DNA from: Rheinheimera faecalis
GTDB taxonomy: Bacteria; Pseudomonadota; Gammaproteobacteria; Enterobacterales; Alteromonadaceae
Assembly: GCF_021290965.1 (NCBI RefSeq)
Contig: NZ_JAJOYT010000001.1
Location: 434,001 to 498,000 of the forward strand
Direction of reading: 5' to 3'
DNA: 64,000 nucleotides
The translations under genes and the position numbers were made by a program. Under the pieces are notes generated by a model. The model saw only the letters and a program-made list of their open reading frames with translations. It did not search any database and was not told the origin of the DNA. Positions 8,665 to 17,465 of the stretch are shown one piece after another; position 1 is the stretch's first letter, and each line of letters begins with the position of its first letter.

Positions 8665-9944
8665 TTGACTTCGGCGCTATCTCCGTGATGTTCAAGCCTG
8701 AGTTTGTCAAAGAAATGTCTGACAACTCCATTCTTTTACCTTCCCTTAAGGGAAAACTCGGACTCTCCTACTCTGGCCAGATTGATTTTGACCTTGAAGG
8801 CAATGCAGAAGTAAGCCGCCTGAACCACCGTTTTGAGTCAATCCCGAGCAGCTTCGCCAGCCTCGCGTTTTTATTCGTAGACGGCACTGACTTTGTGAAA
8901 TACCCATATATCCGCATCTGCGGCAATCCAGCCAAGCTGTTGCAGGGGCACAACGTCTATGGCTCTGATGATGCAGAACTGTGCTTGTTCGCCGTTCTGG
9001 AAGCTTTCATGATGGCAATGCCTCACCTGTCTGAATTCTTAGACTGGACTACAGCAAATATTGACTATATCGACGTCACTTACACAGCCAGGATAGAGAA
9101 CGACAACACCGCATTGCAGGTGCTTCAGGTTCTGAAAAACGTCAGCGCCGGACAGACCAAAAACAAGACGTCTGACGATTACCTGTCAACGGTTTACTGG
9201 GGTAAAGGCACAGGCAAAAACAAACGCAACAGCCGCAGAAAGCAGCTCAAAGCCTACCTGAAAACCCCTGAACTGATGAACTCCATCAAAGAAGTTCAGA
9301 AGAAGCTTAAAAAGTCGTTTGGTGACAAAACACTGACCGATTGCTTAATGCGTCAGTTAGCAGCCCTGAACCAACCAGACGTTCAGAAAATGGCAGAAGG
9401 CGCTATCCGCTTCGAATCCCGATTATTTGCACCGTGGTTGTTTGATAACGGTTTACCCGTCCACGTATTTGATTTTATGACCAAGGCTAAGGCCGAACCA
9501 ACGCTGTTAAAGCACCTGTGGCAAAAAAGCTGGCAGGACGTATTCAAGTCTTTTGAGGGCGCAAAAATGCACCTACATAACGATGCCGCGATACAAGAAT
9601 CGCTGAGAACCCATTTTTACCGTGAAAACAAAAGCGGTGTCCGTACTTACACCAAAGCTTCCAAGTTATTCAATTTTTACATAGCCCTGAAAACACTGGG
9701 CTTTGAAGCTGTTTACCGTGATATGGACAGAGCTACTTTTAGCCGCCATCTGGCTGATTTGAAGACCGCTGGCTTAAGCCGCGCCCAACTCCAGAACCTG
9801 ACCGCAGAAGTAAACAACGTGGTCCCGCTGGTACGACTTATCAACATCGATTTTAACACCCAGCTGCCGGAAAACTGGCAGGAACCCCAACCCCTGCGCG
9901 ACCAAGTGAAGCGCTTAAACCCAATGCTAAAAATAGCAAGCTGA
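8661..9944 (+). CDS. Phage replication initiation protein (gene II/X family)
   Basis: A 427-residue protein like the gpII/RstA-type replication initiators of filamentous phages. It shows the characteristic ANIDYIDVTYTAR segment and the basic stretch YWGKGTGKNKRNSRRKQLKAYLK near the middle, with an N-terminal domain that begins MIDFGAISVMF. It would nick the viral strand of the replicative form and start rolling-circle replication. It overlaps the methyltransferase stop by ATGA and lies just downstream of the 24-bp repeat cluster 2. Confidence 0.85.
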   Translation: MIDFGAISVMFKPEFVKEMSDNSILLPSLKGKLGLSYSGQIDFDLEGNAEVSRLNHRFESIPSSFASLAFLFVDGTDFVKYPYIRICGNPAKLLQGHNVYGSDDAELCLFAVLEAFMMAMPHLSEFLDWTTANIDYIDVTYTARIENDNTALQVLQVLKNVSAGQTKNKTSDDYLSTVYWGKGTGKNKRNSRRKQLKAYLKTPELMNSIKEVQKKLKKSFGDKTLTDCLMRQLAALNQPDVQKMAEGAIRFESRLFAPWLFDNGLPVHVFDFMTKAKAEPTLLKHLWQKSWQDVFKSFEGAKMHLHNDAAIQESLRTHFYRENKSGVRTYTKASKLFNFYIALKTLGFEAVYRDMDRATFSRHLADLKTAGLSRAQLQNLTAEVNNVVPLVRLINIDFNTQLPENWQEPQPLRDQVKRLNPMLKIAS

Positions 9945-9954
9945 GGCAAACAAC

Positions 9955-10323
9955 ATGGCTGAATTAGTCCACATTCCAACGTTCACAGGTGACTCTCACA
10001 CAGGCATCTATTTAGGCTATCGCGAAGAACAGAAGTTAGACAAAGAGAAAAAAGCGTACACGCAGTACGTGCTTGGCATGATGCGCCAAATCCCCACAAA
10101 GTTCGGCACGACAAGCGAAATGATTACCGAACTCACGGTATCCAAAGACCTTGCCACCAAAGGCTTTTTAACCCTGTTAGCGCCGATGCTGGAAACTCAA
10201 ATTTCACTACCGATTTACGTTAGCACTTATCAGGGTTCATCAGGCGTTACTCGCTACGTTACTGAATCCGCAATGCAGATGTTTGGTCAAGGTGCCAAGG
10301 TTCAAAAAGAGAACGCCGCATGA
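9955..10323 (+). CDS. Inovirus ssDNA-binding protein (gene V-like)
   Basis: A 122-residue protein directly after the replication gene, the usual place of the gene V product. It has a beta-rich pattern and lacks membrane segments. By position and size it should coat the viral single strand before assembly; in f1-like phages this protein also represses translation of gene II. GAGG eight bases upstream is a good ribosome-binding site. The call rests mostly on context. Confidence 0.65.
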   Translation: MAELVHIPTFTGDSHTGIYLGYREEQKLDKEKKAYTQYVLGMMRQIPTKFGTTSEMITELTVSKDLATKGFLTLLAPMLETQISLPIYVSTYQGSSGVTRYVTESAMQMFGQGAKVQKENAA

Positions 10324-10736
10324 AGCTTTTAGCTGTAGCTGTACTGTTCCTGTCTTCATTCGTAAACGCACAATGTTTGAAGACAGCTACGCCTCTTGGT
10401 GGTGAAGGTTGGCCTGATGGTATTCCAGCGTCTGGCGTTGGTTACATTCGGGTCTGTCCACCTGAGGCGTACTACTCCCCGAACGCTGCCTGTACCGCTG
10501 GCCAGTATTGGGTTCCGTACAGCTACAGCGCCAACCCCGTTTTTACAGCCGACACGTTAGAAACGTGTACTGGCTATTGGATTCCAACGGCTGCCGAAGT
10601 TAAACAGCAGCAGTCGCTTGGTGTAACACCTGAAGGGTTTTTGCAGTCCTTTACGTTCGGCATAACCCTTTATTTAACCTTCTGGTACGGCCCTTATTTG
10701 GTGTCCTTAGCCAGACAATTAATTAACAAACTGTGA
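10320..10736 (+). CDS. Secreted minor coat or assembly protein of the inovirus
   Basis: A 138-residue protein with an N-terminal signal peptide (MKLLAVAVLFLSSFVNA), a cysteine-containing extracytoplasmic part, and a C-terminal hydrophobic segment (about 109-132). It starts in an ATGA overlap with the ssDNA-binding gene. The position before the major coat gene and the topology suggest a virion or assembly protein; no family was recognised. Confidence 0.6.
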   Translation: MKLLAVAVLFLSSFVNAQCLKTATPLGGEGWPDGIPASGVGYIRVCPPEAYYSPNAACTAGQYWVPYSYSANPVFTADTLETCTGYWIPTAAEVKQQQSLGVTPEGFLQSFTFGITLYLTFWYGPYLVSLARQLINKL

Positions 10737-10745
10737 GTAAAAAAC

Positions 10746-10880
10746 ATGACTGAAATTTTTGCTGCTATTGATTTAGCTGACGTTGCTGTTGCCATTGTCG
10801 GTATGGGTGTTCTGGTTATCGGCATCCATATGGCCTTTAAGTCAATCGACTTAGGCAAACGCGCTGTGCGTAAGGCGTAA
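10746..10880 (+). CDS. Major coat protein (pVIII-like, leaderless)
   Basis: A 44-residue protein starting MTEIFAAIDLAD. It has the classic filamentous coat layout: acidic N-terminus, one hydrophobic helix (about 13-31) and a basic C-terminus (FKSIDLGKRAVRKA). No cleavable signal peptide is present. Phage Pf3 likewise has a 44-residue coat made without a leader, which is known to insert through YidC. It lies in the expected place, before the adsorption gene. Confidence 0.82.
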   Translation: MTEIFAAIDLADVAVAIVGMGVLVIGIHMAFKSIDLGKRAVRKA

Positions 10881-10884
10881 TTTA

Positions 10885-10977
10885 ATGCTGGGCGGTGCTA
10901 TCACTGCCCTCATTTACATGATGGCCATGTGGGTGGGGGTTGAATGTGCAAAAGCCATGACTAAGGGCTTTCGATGA
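10885..10977 (+). CDS. 30-residue membrane protein (pVII/pIX-like size)
   Basis: A small frame between the major coat gene and the adsorption gene: MLGGAITALIYMMAMWVGVE followed by CAKAMTKGFR. It has one hydrophobic helix and a basic tail, and overlaps the next gene by ATGA. The size and layout fit the tiny minor coat proteins at a filamentous virion tip. This is an inference from size and position. Confidence 0.55.
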   Translation: MLGGAITALIYMMAMWVGVECAKAMTKGFR

Positions 10978-12935
10978 AAAACAAACTAACTTTTGCCCTG
11001 CTTTTCGCGGGGCTTTTTTTATCAAACCACGCTTACGCTGATGGTGAATGCATCGCGCATTCAAACCAGGTTGTTCAGTATTTGGATTTTCAGGGAAGTA
11101 GCTGCCCCACTGTTGCATCTATCTCTCAAAACGGCTTTAAGTGTGAACTTGTTCGCACGCCAACTTTTGTCTGTGCTATTAACAACACATCTGGTGGCGC
11201 TGGAGGCGGCCCATGGAGTTATACTGGACAACTTTTTGACCCACCTCTTTCTGATATACCGCTTTCTGACCAACTTCACGTAATTCCATCAATTAAACTT
11301 ACTCAAGCCCCCGTTTTCGACATGGCGGACTCTTTAATACCATTGCGCAATACCATTACTAGCAGCACCCAAGGCACCTATATCGGTTTTGAGCGCGTCA
11401 GTTATGGCCTGCAAGCCCTTAGTGCAAATGATAAAACCGTTAACGATAACGTTATTACGTTGTCTGACCGTATGAGTCAATTTAGTACTTACGTTAATGC
11501 TGCCAAAGCCTCTGCTGATTCTTCTAAGTCGTCTTCAGACCTCACTAGAGATGCTGTAAATGTTACGAACCAATCAATAAGCAATCTTAAGTCAGAGCTT
11601 CTCCAGTCTAACGACGCTCTGGCTCAATCATTATCTGAAATTAAATCTATTTCTGATGATATTCAGCTTACTGCTACTGAAGATGCTCTTAGAAATGAAC
11701 AACTTCATCAGCAAACCCATGCTGCACAGGTAACTGCTCAAAGTTCTTTAGATTCTATAGAGGAAGATGCAGATAACGCCGCTCACAATACAGCTCTCGC
11801 ATCCGATTATGCTTCCCAAGCCAATTACAACGCACAGCAAGCCTACAATATGGCTTCTGAAGCTGCTTATAACTCTGGCTATCTTATGGGTGACGTATCC
11901 GATACGAAGAACATAACTAGCGAAATTCGTAACATACTGCTTGAAGGCGATTCAGGTGGCGAAGGTAATCAACAGACCAATGACCTTTTAACCGGCATTA
12001 AATCTGATGCAAATACCAATACAGATCGCATTATAAATGCCATTAATAATTCATCTTCTGCTCCTGGTGATGATGGTCAATTGCAAGGCGTCAATGACAG
12101 ACTTGATGGCCTTTTGGGTCAGGGACAGGGGTTGTCTCAGCAGCTTGGTCAGCAACTTAATCAGATTAAAACCGCTGTTGAAAACATCGAAACCGGAGGT
12201 GGCACTGGCGGTCCTTCGTCAGATACTGGCACTCATGAAAGACTGGATACACTTAACACTAAAGTCTCAGAACTTAATGAAAGCGTTGTCGACTCAGCGC
12301 TCAATACACAACAGGTAATCGACGGTTCTACTGATGAACTTTTGGCAGAGCTTGTGGCTATCAAAGGTGCTTTAGAAGATGGAACTTCAGAATATGATGA
12401 CACCGAAGTCAAAGAAAAACTTACCGCTTTAATCAATAACACAGGCGCTACAGGCAACAATGTAGTAGCCAGCGGTCAGGCTACACAGCAGGCTGTTGCA
12501 GCGTCCGGCCAACAGGTCACAGATGCAGTAAACGGTTTGGGTGAAAAGCTTGACGGCATCAGCGAAAGCATCGATGGTTTAGGTAACGCGTTTGAACCCG
12601 GCTCAGGTCAAAACACTGGCCCTACGCTTTGTACTGGTGATGATTGCTACAAAGGTAAAAGCTGGGTTACTCCTAAGTACCCTGAAGGCATGACAAGCAT
12701 TTATGAAACCCATAAAGCCGCCTTTCAAGACTCATCTGTTCATGAATATTTAGAGCGGTTTAACCCGACTATATCGGGCACTGCTCCTACCAGCTGGCAG
12801 TTTTGCATAGATGTGGGCTTTGCAAATCTCGGCTGCCATTCCCTTGAATTGCCGCCTTACATCCTTTCTTTTGTCCGACTCATCATTTTGATAACAGCTG
12901 GCTTTTTGTGCCGTCGTTTAATTTTTGGAGGTTAA
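10974..12935 (+). CDS. Adsorption/attachment protein (pIII-like)
   Basis: A 653-residue protein with a signal peptide (about 1-22), cysteine-containing N-terminal part, a long Ala/Ser/Gln-rich region with helical coiled-coil character and Gly-rich linkers (GEGNQQ, GGGTGGPSS), a Cys pair (CTGDDC) and a C-terminal membrane anchor (about 628-650, then RRLIFGG). This is the layout of filamentous tip proteins that bind pili and TolA. The signal-peptide codons contain a terminator-like hairpin (see separate entry). It overlaps the preceding small gene by ATGA. Confidence 0.75.
   Translation: MKNKLTFALLFAGLFLSNHAYADGECIAHSNQVVQYLDFQGSSCPTVASISQNGFKCELVRTPTFVCAINNTSGGAGGGPWSYTGQLFDPPLSDIPLSDQLHVIPSIKLTQAPVFDMADSLIPLRNTITSSTQGTYIGFERVSYGLQALSANDKTVNDNVITLSDRMSQFSTYVNAAKASADSSKSSSDLTRDAVNVTNQSISNLKSELLQSNDALAQSLSEIKSISDDIQLTATEDALRNEQLHQQTHAAQVTAQSSLDSIEEDADNAAHNTALASDYASQANYNAQQAYNMASEAAYNSGYLMGDVSDTKNITSEIRNILLEGDSGGEGNQQTNDLLTGIKSDANTNTDRIINAINNSSSAPGDDGQLQGVNDRLDGLLGQGQGLSQQLGQQLNQIKTAVENIETGGGTGGPSSDTGTHERLDTLNTKVSELNESVVDSALNTQQVIDGSTDELLAELVAIKGALEDGTSEYDDTEVKEKLTALINNTGATGNNVVASGQATQQAVAASGQQVTDAVNGLGEKLDGISESIDGLGNAFEPGSGQNTGPTLCTGDDCYKGKSWVTPKYPEGMTSIYETHKAAFQDSSVHEYLERFNPTISGTAPTSWQFCIDVGFANLGCHSLELPPYILSFVRLIILITAGFLCRRLIFGG
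10995..11020 (+). terminator. Terminator-like hairpin inside the pIII-like signal-peptide codons
   Basis: GCCCTGC, a TTTTC loop and GCGGGGC (one G-T pair) are followed immediately by seven T. This is a textbook intrinsic terminator, about 115 bases after the major coat gene stop, but it lies in the coding region of the adsorption gene. In f1 a central terminator after gene VIII lowers gene III expression, so this hairpin probably does the same here. Confidence 0.75.
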
Positions 12936-12938
12936 CTC

Positions 12939-13238
12939 ATGCCGCAATGGTTAATAGATTTTGGGAATTGGTGCTATGAAATTTCTTACGCAGCTGTCGC
13001 AACTGTTGGAGTGCTTTTTGAAAATATACTGCTTACCATCCTTGATGGCTTCTTTATTGTGGGTCGCTTGGCCCTTGATGGTGTTGGTGCAATTTTACAA
13101 CCTTTTGGCATACAGCAGCTCTTTGATGCGTTGCCTCCGGATGTTTTGGGAATGATGAACGCTATTGGCCTGCCTGAAGCGCTTGGCATGATTATCTCAG
13201 CAATTACTGTACGGCTGTTTATGCAGCTTATCCCGTGA
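12939..13238 (+). CDS. pVI-like minor coat protein, 3' end interrupted by the Mu-like prophage
   Basis: A 99-residue, strongly hydrophobic protein (DUF2523-like, pVI position) with three hydrophobic segments and a strong GGAGG ribosome-binding site. The present stop codon TGA is the first three bases of the Mu-like right end. Joining codon CCG (13233-13235) to base 46881 continues the frame as FVRLGS and then TAA, giving a 105-residue original protein. The prophage therefore removed only the last six residues. Confidence 0.85.
   Translation: MPQWLIDFGNWCYEISYAAVATVGVLFENILLTILDGFFIVGRLALDGVGAILQPFGIQQLFDALPPDVLGMMNAIGLPEALGMIISAITVRLFMQLIP
13231..13235 (+). repeat. Target-site duplication TCCCG (right-end side of Mu-like prophage)
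   Basis: TCCCG directly precedes the TGAAGCG end. The same five bases directly follow the TG...CA opposite end at 46876-46880. A five-base duplication is the hallmark of Mu-type transposition. Confidence 0.9.
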
Positions 13239-13264
13239 AGCGCGCCGCGACAGTTGAGCAAGAA

Positions 13265-13310
13265 AGCCTAGTAAATTAAGCATAAATGGTCATGCTCATA
13301 TTACTAGGCT
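13265..13310. promoter_or_regulatory. Right-end transposase binding sites (inverted pair)
   Basis: AGCCTAGTAAATTAAGCA (13265-13282) and its partly matching inverted copy ending ACTAGGCT (13293-13310). The left end carries a copy with one mismatch (46660-46677). Near-identical 18-bp words at both ends of the element, and nowhere obvious inside, fit MuA binding sites. The inverted pair also forms a 10-bp-stem hairpin that could end the tailspike transcript. Confidence 0.65.
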
Positions 13311-13356
13311 TCTCGTCCATATTAAGAACTGAACTTATAGTCAGTATTTTCTAAGA

Positions 13357-15324
13357 TCAAAATTTTTCGATTTGAATAGCCATGTTGGCTGGCCCAGCCT
13401 CAGTATTCAATCGAACAAAGATTGTGCCAGAGGCATTTTCAAGTCGCGGAGCAAAACCGCTAACACCCTCCGTGAGTGGCGATACATCCCAAGTGGACTG
13501 ACCACCGGTTAGTAAATACTCGGAATAAGTGTCTGGTAAAAAGTTGGTAGTTTTTAACGTTATCTTGAAAATATCAGGAATATCCTGAGTTGGTGCGGTT
13601 AACTGGCGCAGACCATTTGTGTCACCAGCATCTCCTGGCACCAGAAGTGCCTGCGGGGTAGATGTGACATCCGTTAATAGGTCAGACCATACATAACCCC
13701 GCGTTGTCTTCGCGGAGCCCAGCCGATACGGTTTAGGACCTCGAATATCAATATTGTTTGAGTGGTTTTCCTTCACTTCAGATCCATAACCTAAACCGCG
13801 CTCACCGCAGTCCATATCAATAGTTGTGTAGGTAATTTCTCCGCCGATTAACACATCAAAATCACCTGTCGTAGCAGTAGTGCGCGATCTGCCTGTCAAC
13901 TTGTTCCGGCTTGTTCCCGCAGCAAAAAAAGCTCCATTGCCAGGGCCATCATATTCTAGGTGTACTGTATTTCCTGATCCCTCAAATGTAACGCCAGGAC
14001 TACCAACGGCTTTTACGCAAATAAAAACGTTATCATCGCCGTACAAGTTTAAAACTGATGTGATTGAGTTGATTGACGTGATTGGTAAAAACGTGTTGTG
14101 TTTAACTGGTTGGCGAACCCATGTAGTGTGACACTTTGCGCCACCAATTGTTAATGGTCCAAAGGTACAACCCCAAGTCCGCCCTGATACGCCCATGCCA
14201 TCGCCCGAAGTATCGCCAGGGTTATCTTGTGCAGCTGGGGTTAACAATGACTTACGGGCGCTTTCAACAATTAAGCCGCCGTTACTTGTACGCTTGCCGC
14301 CTTTTACCTCAACATTGCAGGACTGTATGCGAGTTACAAATGCACTAAACAAGCACCACTGGGCATAATTAATAGTTAGATCACACTCCCAGCAATCTGT
14401 TAGCAAGCCAGCAGCTCCACCAAACCTTTGATTAATCCCCAAGTCTCCACCGACGCCTTGAGCTTTAACGGCTACAATTGACTTTCGACACCATTTAAGG
14501 CCAACACCGCCGCCGCCGAAGCCATTACCTTTATGTATCCCTCCGCGAATATTACAGTTTTCTAAAAACTCAACCTTGCTTAACCGGACTCCATTGCCGA
14601 TATCAAACTTACCTCCGACATATTCCTCAAATGTAACTGAATCACCGACAATAGATTCAACTGTAAAATATTCGTAATAGTTGAAATCCTGCATGGAGGG
14701 CGAAGAAACGCCAACCTCTAATCTGAGCTCAGCGGTTTCACGCATTTCAACCGTATCCCCAACGGAAAGGTCTGAGGCGTCATCTACAGTAATCTCTCTA
14801 TAAAGACCAGTGCCAATAGCGGTCACTGTCATTACAGTACCCACCCGACCTGCACCCACGCAGCGGATTGACGGTTGCTTTGCGCCTGACGCTTGAACGT
14901 TGTTTACAACAGTATTTTCACCAAATTCAAGATCTAACGAAGATTCAAAGACAGACTGATTAAAATTGTATTCTGCCCCAAAAGCCTTGATCGGCTTACC
15001 TGTTGCAGCTGCCGCTTCAAACAGGTGATTATCGTTATCTTCTTCTCCAACAAGTCCAAACATCTCAGGCGTGACAAAGTCGCCAATGACTTTCTGAATG
15101 CTTTCAAAAGCTTTCGCTAAATTGTTATCCTGCGCAGGGTCAAAAACCACACCACAAGCTGCTAATGTGTTAGCAAACTCTGCAATTACATGATTAAACC
15201 AATCAGCACCAGGATAGCTTGGCCTATTATTGTCACCAGACTCAGTAAACCAACCAGGCGAACCAGATAATGGTTTTGCGGCTGGGCGAACTGTTGCTTG
15301 TGAACCATTGCGTAACGGATGCAT
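13357..15324 (-). CDS. Tailspike / tail fibre protein with beta-helix character
   Basis: A 655-residue protein at the end of the tail operon. The N-terminal about 90 residues (PLSGSPGWFTESGD, then PGADWFNHVIAEFANTL) resemble tail-fibre attachment domains. The rest is rich in short beta-strands, Asn and Gly like right-handed parallel beta-helix tailspikes (for example NNVQASGAKQPSIRCVGAGRVG). It should bind or degrade surface polysaccharide. No fibre-assembly chaperone and no invertible G-like segment follow, unlike Mu. Confidence 0.7.
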   Translation of the reverse strand: MHPLRNGSQATVRPAAKPLSGSPGWFTESGDNNRPSYPGADWFNHVIAEFANTLAACGVVFDPAQDNNLAKAFESIQKVIGDFVTPEMFGLVGEEDNDNHLFEAAAATGKPIKAFGAEYNFNQSVFESSLDLEFGENTVVNNVQASGAKQPSIRCVGAGRVGTVMTVTAIGTGLYREITVDDASDLSVGDTVEMRETAELRLEVGVSSPSMQDFNYYEYFTVESIVGDSVTFEEYVGGKFDIGNGVRLSKVEFLENCNIRGGIHKGNGFGGGGVGLKWCRKSIVAVKAQGVGGDLGINQRFGGAAGLLTDCWECDLTINYAQWCLFSAFVTRIQSCNVEVKGGKRTSNGGLIVESARKSLLTPAAQDNPGDTSGDGMGVSGRTWGCTFGPLTIGGAKCHTTWVRQPVKHNTFLPITSINSITSVLNLYGDDNVFICVKAVGSPGVTFEGSGNTVHLEYDGPGNGAFFAAGTSRNKLTGRSRTTATTGDFDVLIGGEITYTTIDMDCGERGLGYGSEVKENHSNNIDIRGPKPYRLGSAKTTRGYVWSDLLTDVTSTPQALLVPGDAGDTNGLRQLTAPTQDIPDIFKITLKTTNFLPDTYSEYLLTGGQSTWDVSPLTEGVSGFAPRLENASGTIFVRLNTEAGPANMAIQIEKF

Positions 15325-15385
15325 AGTGACTCCTAATCGAAACTAATTTAAACGCCGTTTGAAGCGGCTTTATGACTGAAAATGC

Positions 15386-15970
15386 CTAAGCGGCGTAATA
15401 AAACTCGTAATACAAACCAGCGACTTTGTAACGCTGTAAAGTGCACTCCAGAACTCGGGCATCAGACGTTAGCAGTGGCGTTAACACATCATCCAAGCAA
15501 GTCATGAAAGCACCAGGTATCCCATAAACCGTTACCCGCAGTATGTAGCGGTATTTTTGCTCCCACAGCGGGTAAGTGCATGAGCGCATGCAGTGATGTG
15601 GAAACGTTTCATCAACCTCAACTGTGAAACCTAAGTCAGTAGCAAGCTTTTGGATATTCCACGCTTGCAAACCGCCCTTGCGGTGGTATTTTTCAACTGC
15701 TGCATATCTTCGATATTCGATGCTGGATGAAGAGTCAGCAGAACACTCGGGCAAACCTAAATACTCTTCCCATTCATCCAGCAACTGAACGGTGGATTCA
15801 GGGCGCATTTCAAACAGTAAGCTATCAGCGCTGGACTCCGCACGCTCTAATCGTTGCGCATATCCTTGCGCGTATTTGTAAAGGTCCAGCGTTGTAGCTC
15901 TTTGCCACAAAAGCCCGCGAGGCATTTGCGCCAGGATTGAGTTAGTCCACTGCGCTACGGAGTGCCCCAT
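15386..15970 (-). CDS. Mu gp48-like baseplate/tail protein (DUF2313)
   Basis: A 194-residue protein between gp47 and the tailspike, the position of Mu gp48. It has the family start with WTNSILAQMPRGLLWQR and the core LLDEWEEYLGLPE ... RRYAAVEKYHRKGG, the pattern of P2 gpI/Mu gp48 proteins that connect baseplate and fibres. It overlaps the end of gp47. Confidence 0.85.
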   Translation of the reverse strand: MGHSVAQWTNSILAQMPRGLLWQRATTLDLYKYAQGYAQRLERAESSADSLLFEMRPESTVQLLDEWEEYLGLPECSADSSSSIEYRRYAAVEKYHRKGGLQAWNIQKLATDLGFTVEVDETFPHHCMRSCTYPLWEQKYRYILRVTVYGIPGAFMTCLDDVLTPLLTSDARVLECTLQRYKVAGLYYEFYYAA

Positions 15971-17022
15971 GTGATCACTCCTAATGCATGTAGCTCTGTG
16001 TCTTCCGCAGTTACATCAACGGCTAAATCCAACAGGTAATCAGACACAGCCAAAGTTGAACCTATGGCTGTACGAACTGCACTCAATAGCAAGGTTGAAC
16101 CTGGGCCAAGCGTGTTGAAATAGGCTTTAATGCTGGATTGCACGCTTTGGCGTAGCTCAGGGCTGTCAGGAAATAAAGTGACGCCTAACGCTGTGGTTTT
16201 AAGCGTCAGTGGAATATAAACCGCCTCAATGCCACCTGGTCGCCCTACATCAGCACCCGTTGCTGGGTCTTTGTGGCGATAGATGTAATCGGCCATCGTG
16301 ATTTGGTCTACCAAAGTGGGCAAAATATCGGTGCGTGAATCAAACACAAAGGCATAGCCAACTGTAGCTGGCCCTTGATAGGCATCGACTGCCCAGGCTC
16401 GGGCAACGCCTGGCACTTCGCGACACCAGGCAACATAGTCATGCACAGCGCCGCCCATTGGCGGATTACGTTTGCGGAACAATAAACGTTCAAGCACTTG
16501 CGCCACAGGCTCTAAATCGGCACCGCCTGCAATGCCACCACTTATGCCATTCGGCTGAATGCCTGGCACAGTAGAAACTAAGGTTAAGCTTTCACCAGCT
16601 AGCAGGTTACCCGCGGCACCTGGCACTTCAGCTTCAACTTGTATCACTACAATGCCACCTGATGGCTCATTAGAAAGTGTCACACGATATAGGCGGCCAT
16701 CAGCATGCGTCATCACAGTATCAACTGGAATTGCTGAGCTGCCAGCAAAGGTAACCGGACCTATGGCTGAACTGGCCAGCTTCTGGATCACGCCTTCATA
16801 ACGGGCTGTATCAATGATGGTTTGGTCTTCAGACTCAGAAGAAGGAATAACCTGGCGAACAATCCAGCTTTGATAATCATACAAGTCGCGAAGGCTGCCA
16901 CTAACTGCAGCGTTCAGGGCCTGCTCAATACCAAACTTTGGTAAAATAGTATCCAGCGAGGCTTCAATGTCGATTAGCCCGCTTTCAATCAGTGCTCTAA
17001 GCGTGGGTACATTAAACGGCAC
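15955..17022 (-). CDS. Mu gp47-like baseplate protein (gpJ family)
   Basis: A 355-residue baseplate wedge protein of the P2 gpJ/Mu gp47 family. It shows the start MPFNVPTLRALIE, the central PNGISGGIAGGADLE and RNPPMGGAVHDYVAWCREVPGVARAWA motifs. It overlaps gp46 and gp48, consistent with co-translation of the baseplate proteins. Confidence 0.92.
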   Translation of the reverse strand: MPFNVPTLRALIESGLIDIEASLDTILPKFGIEQALNAAVSGSLRDLYDYQSWIVRQVIPSSESEDQTIIDTARYEGVIQKLASSAIGPVTFAGSSAIPVDTVMTHADGRLYRVTLSNEPSGGIVVIQVEAEVPGAAGNLLAGESLTLVSTVPGIQPNGISGGIAGGADLEPVAQVLERLLFRKRNPPMGGAVHDYVAWCREVPGVARAWAVDAYQGPATVGYAFVFDSRTDILPTLVDQITMADYIYRHKDPATGADVGRPGGIEAVYIPLTLKTTALGVTLFPDSPELRQSVQSSIKAYFNTLGPGSTLLLSAVRTAIGSTLAVSDYLLDLAVDVTAEDTELHALGVITWGTP

Positions 17023-17458
17023 CTTGTGTCTCCCATCGTTTCGATACAGTAAAAGAAATCACTTCACCATCGGGTTTAGTGATCACAACATTCAGCGCCA
17101 AGGTTTGAAACTTTGGAATAGAGCCAGTCACTTGAACGCTCTTGGCAACAACACCTTCGCCGTTATCACGCAGCATCCAGGCCAGTGCATCTTCTGCATA
17201 TTTCACAGCTTTATTACGTACATCCGTGGTCATTTTTTCGCGGTAGAGCAGCCACAATTTAGAACCCCATGGCTCGGAGTAAAACGAGTCACCAGGCCAA
17301 CCGCGTAAGTCTTTGGAGCCATCAGGTAAGGTGTCTGATTCATCAGCGCGGGCGTCAGTAAACAGTGAGATCAAAGCGAGGGTGGATATCTCGCCGATAT
17401 CAGCACCCTCGATAATCAAACCTGCATTTTTCACCATGTCAAACACGATGGCGCTCAT
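17012..17458 (-). CDS. Mu gp46-like baseplate protein
   Basis: A 148-residue gp46-family protein with typical DLRGWPGDSFYSEPWGSKLWLLYREK, which links to the gpV spike and gp47 wedge in contractile tails. It sits between gp45 and gp47 as in Mu. Confidence 0.9.
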   Translation of the reverse strand: MSAIVFDMVKNAGLIIEGADIGEISTLALISLFTDARADESDTLPDGSKDLRGWPGDSFYSEPWGSKLWLLYREKMTTDVRNKAVKYAEDALAWMLRDNGEGVVAKSVQVTGSIPKFQTLALNVVITKPDGEVISFTVSKRWETQGAV

Positions 17459-17465
17459 AACGAAC

